Assembly: GCA_002428325.1 (NCBI GenBank)
Contig: DIVR01000038.1
Coordinates: 1-51,110, forward strand
DNA: 51,110 nt
Direction: 5' to 3'
DNA from: a bacterium UBP4_UBA6127
GTDB lineage: Bacteria; UBP4; UBA4092
Below are positions 49,331-51,110 of the stretch, in pieces; position 1 is the first letter of the stretch; every line of letters begins with the position of its first letter. The position numbers were made by a program, and so were the translations under genes. The notes under the pieces are model-generated. The model was not told the DNA's origin. It made no database searches and saw only the letters and a list, made by a program, of their open reading frames with translations.

Positions 49331-50346
49331 TCCGGTATGGAATGAATCAGGGTATGAAGACGGGCCCGTTCAGAACGTAAGTTATCCTCCGATAGTTTAC
49401 GTTCAGTAATATCCAGACAGGTCCCTACCAGCCTGGTAATTTTATTATGTTCATCCGTCTCTGAATAAAATTGAGCATTAATGACTTTAATCGGCCCATA
49501 CTTGGGATTGGTTCGGTAATCTTTTTTTATTTGCATGACAGATTGGGTAGCCGATATTAAATCATTTTTTAGAATATCCCTGTCTTCGGGATGGATATGT
49601 TCAAGGAAATCTGTTTGAGTAGGAAACCCTTCATGGGGGTCCATATTAAATAAACGATACATTTCTCTGGACCAGAATCCTTTTTGGGTAACAGGATCAA
49701 GAACCCAACTCCCGATATGGGCCCGTTCCTGGGCTGATTCCAATTCTTTCTGCGTTTCTTTAAGAGTTACAATATCTTGAAAATGAGATTCTATTTCACC
49801 CATTAACAATCCGACAATAAAAGTGGCAATAGGGTAAATGACAATGACAGGTAAGGCTATCTGTTCTAATACAAACCAGGAGACACCTCCGGGCAGAGCG
49901 ATGGTCAGAGCCAACATGAGAATATGGACTAACAATCCAAAAATCCATATCCAATAAATTTTATTAAAGAAAGGAGATTTATGTTTCAAATAATACAGGG
50001 CAATCCCACACAAGGCAGATTCACTGATGACACTGACCCCCATTAAGGTACCAGCTCCTCCCAGCCAGATACGATAAGCACCCGCCATTATGGCAGCAAT
50101 AACAGCGGTTACCGGCCCCCCAGAAAATCCAGCGATAAAAAGAATAATGGACCTGCCATCGAATATAATCCCCGGCATCAGGGTCATGGGAGTCATCATC
50201 CCAATGATTGAGACACATCCAAAGAGGAGGCCGGAGACAATACTGAAATAGGGGGTTTTCTTATAAAAATGTCGAAATATTATTCCATAAATAATTGATA
50301 AGGTGATCAGCAGGGAGACGTTATGTATCAGAGAAAGAAATATCAT
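49318..50346 (-). CDS. Hybrid histidine kinase, N-terminal fragment (5TM-LYT sensor plus PAS)
   Basis: First 342 residues of the frameshifted kinase. The N-terminus is a LytS-like 5TM-5TMR_LYT membrane sensor with about six helices up to residue 190; FDGRSIILFIAGFSGGPVTAVIAAIMAGAYRIW is its hallmark region. One complete PAS domain follows (about 215-315, ending GTCLDITERK), then the start of a second PAS (HTLIHSIPDMIG) where the frame stops. AGG with a 6-base gap precedes the ATG. The gene's own promoter region holds a degenerate TTGACA palindrome at 50541-50558. Confidence 0.87.
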   Translation of the reverse strand: MIFLSLIHNVSLLITLSIIYGIIFRHFYKKTPYFSIVSGLLFGCVSIIGMMTPMTLMPGIIFDGRSIILFIAGFSGGPVTAVIAAIMAGAYRIWLGGAGTLMGVSVISESALCGIALYYLKHKSPFFNKIYWIWIFGLLVHILMLALTIALPGGVSWFVLEQIALPVIVIYPIATFIVGLLMGEIESHFQDIVTLKETQKELESAQERAHIGSWVLDPVTQKGFWSREMYRLFNMDPHEGFPTQTDFLEHIHPEDRDILKNDLISATQSVMQIKKDYRTNPKYGPIKVINAQFYSETDEHNKITRLVGTCLDITERKLSEDNLRSERARLHTLIHSIPDMIG

Positions 50347-50717
50347 CTTTTACCTATCAGGACTCTCATTCCAAAATCATCTCATTTGATTCCTTTTAAA
50401 ATTTATCACAATCCATCCTATTAAACCTATTCATTATTTAAGGGAACATGATTTATTCACTTGAGTCCATTAGATACCCATAAGCTTATGATTTTTATAG
50501 TCCAGAAATATCTAACTGCAATATTTCTAATATTCTAATTTTTTGATAGCTGTCAAAAGATGATGATTATCGTCTATAAAAACAGACCAATTGAAGATGA
50601 TATAAGCAAGGATATGTCCTTTTTACAGCAAAAAACACAATATAATTCGGATTGATTCTAAGAGGGTTAACAGAAAATAGTTAGGATTAACACTTCAAAA
50701 TTGATTAAAAAAACAAA
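50347..50717. other. Non-coding stretch upstream of hybrid kinase
   Basis: AT-rich, no gene seen. TTTTGATAGCTGTCAAAA (50541-50558) is a one-mismatch copy of the palindrome found at 12841, 13147, 15097 and 17075. On the minus strand it supplies TTGACA about 190 bases before the kinase start. Confidence 0.6.
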
Positions 50718-50749
50718 AAGCCCCTGAAGAACAATCTCTTCAGGGGCTT
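50718..50749 (-). terminator. Intrinsic terminator of the minus-strand end gene
   Basis: AAGCCCCTGAAGA (50718-50730) and TCTTCAGGGGCTT (50737-50749) give a 13-bp stem; on the minus strand it is followed by TTTGTTTTTTT. It ends a transcript whose last gene stops 200 bases earlier. Confidence 0.9.
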
Positions 50750-50948
50750 AAATATTGGTAATCGCCAAATAAACAGCGGATTAGTATCAATGGCTCCCCG
50801 TTTGCACTCCTCTACATAACCGTTCTCTTTCTCCCGCAGTTAACCGAACACCTTCAATATCAACTGGTTATCAAAAAACAGGCTGCCTCTGATGAGGAGG
50901 ATTGGCATTGAATCGCATTTTTCCATCTCCACTGGATGCCTCAACTCA

Positions 50949-51110
50949 TCACCGTACCATCAGAGCAAACACACCCCAGCCGAGGTATTCACGCGTGTAA
51001 GCGGCGTAATGTTCGGGTTCGGAGGTCAATTTAGCACGAACTTCTTTCGCCAACTCGTCGTTGGGATTAGCTTTAAGCCATCGATGCATGGTGAGCCATT
51101 TGGCCGCCTC
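50949..51110 (-). CDS. C-terminal end of an unknown protein (cut by window)
   Basis: The minus strand is open from the window edge to a TGA at 50949-50951, giving 53 residues: it begins EAAKWLTMHRWLKANPND and ends REYLGWGVFALMVR. The helical, Trp- and charge-rich sequence looks like a real protein end. Codon use is rich in C-ending codons and uses CGT and ACG, unlike the genes to its left, which hints at different origin or high expression. I do not recognise the family. A 200-base 3' region then leads to a strong terminator. Confidence 0.7.
   Translation of the reverse strand, partial: EAAKWLTMHRWLKANPNDELAKEVRAKLTSEPEHYAAYTREYLGWGVFALMVR

Noticed and set aside
50771..50830. Similarity to a 23S rRNA 3' end (minus strand ACTAATCCG)
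   Set aside because: Only a short string matches; the flanking helices of 23S rRNA are absent and no 5S or rRNA continues.

Overview
The window reads as a piece of chromosome from an uncultivated, probably anaerobic, diderm bacterium. Lipoprotein and Sec signals, a periplasmic-adaptor ABC exporter and a secreted murein amidase point to an outer membrane. A ferredoxin:NADP transhydrogenase-type pair (NfnAB-like), two radical-SAM enzymes of the siroheme-dependent haem route and a FeoB ferrous-iron operon point to low-oxygen life. I cannot place the phylum from sequence alone. I saw no rRNA, tRNA or CRISPR array.

Layout. 1-4215: an ABC export operon (two FtsX-type permeases, HlyD-like adaptor, LolD/MacB-like ATPase), cut by the left window edge. 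4216-15338: the accessory part. A five-gene minus-strand operon holds a type I restriction-modification system, hsdM - PD-(D/E)XK-like protein - hsdS - hsdR - YgjP-like metalloprotease, followed upstream by an orphan DUF900-like alpha/beta hydrolase. Non-coding stretches on both sides carry a family of palindromic repeats. One 55-nt stretch is nearly identical left and right of the hsd operon, and the main stem shows a compensatory base change between the two sides. 15339-25414: housekeeping and stress genes (CDF metal transporter, TrpB-like enzyme, PAS-GGDEF protein, peroxiredoxin plus small winged-helix protein, glycerol-1-phosphate dehydrogenase) and an iron operon (FeoB, zinc-ribbon protein, DtxR-FeoA regulator). 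25547-35581: mostly exported proteins (GH20 hexosaminidase, thioredoxin-fold protein, lipoprotein hydrolase, murein amidase, a six-repeat carboxypeptidase-regulatory-domain protein, a small jelly-roll-like protein). 35993-40772: NfnAB-like pair, then AhbC and AhbD. 40788-51110: sensor kinases, an oxidoreductase, a hexosamine-kinase/nucleotidyltransferase pair, an MBL hydrolase with a NifU-like scaffold, a frameshifted hybrid kinase, and the 3' end of an unknown gene.

How genes fit together. GH20 hexosaminidase, the NahK-like kinase and the nucleotidyltransferase could form a hexosamine salvage route to nucleotide sugars. Iron enters by FeoB under a DtxR-FeoA regulator and may feed the Fe-S enzymes and haem synthesis coded nearby. 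Many genes end at clear intrinsic terminators. The most unexplained material is the repeat family around the restriction-modification island at 4.2-15.3 kb.
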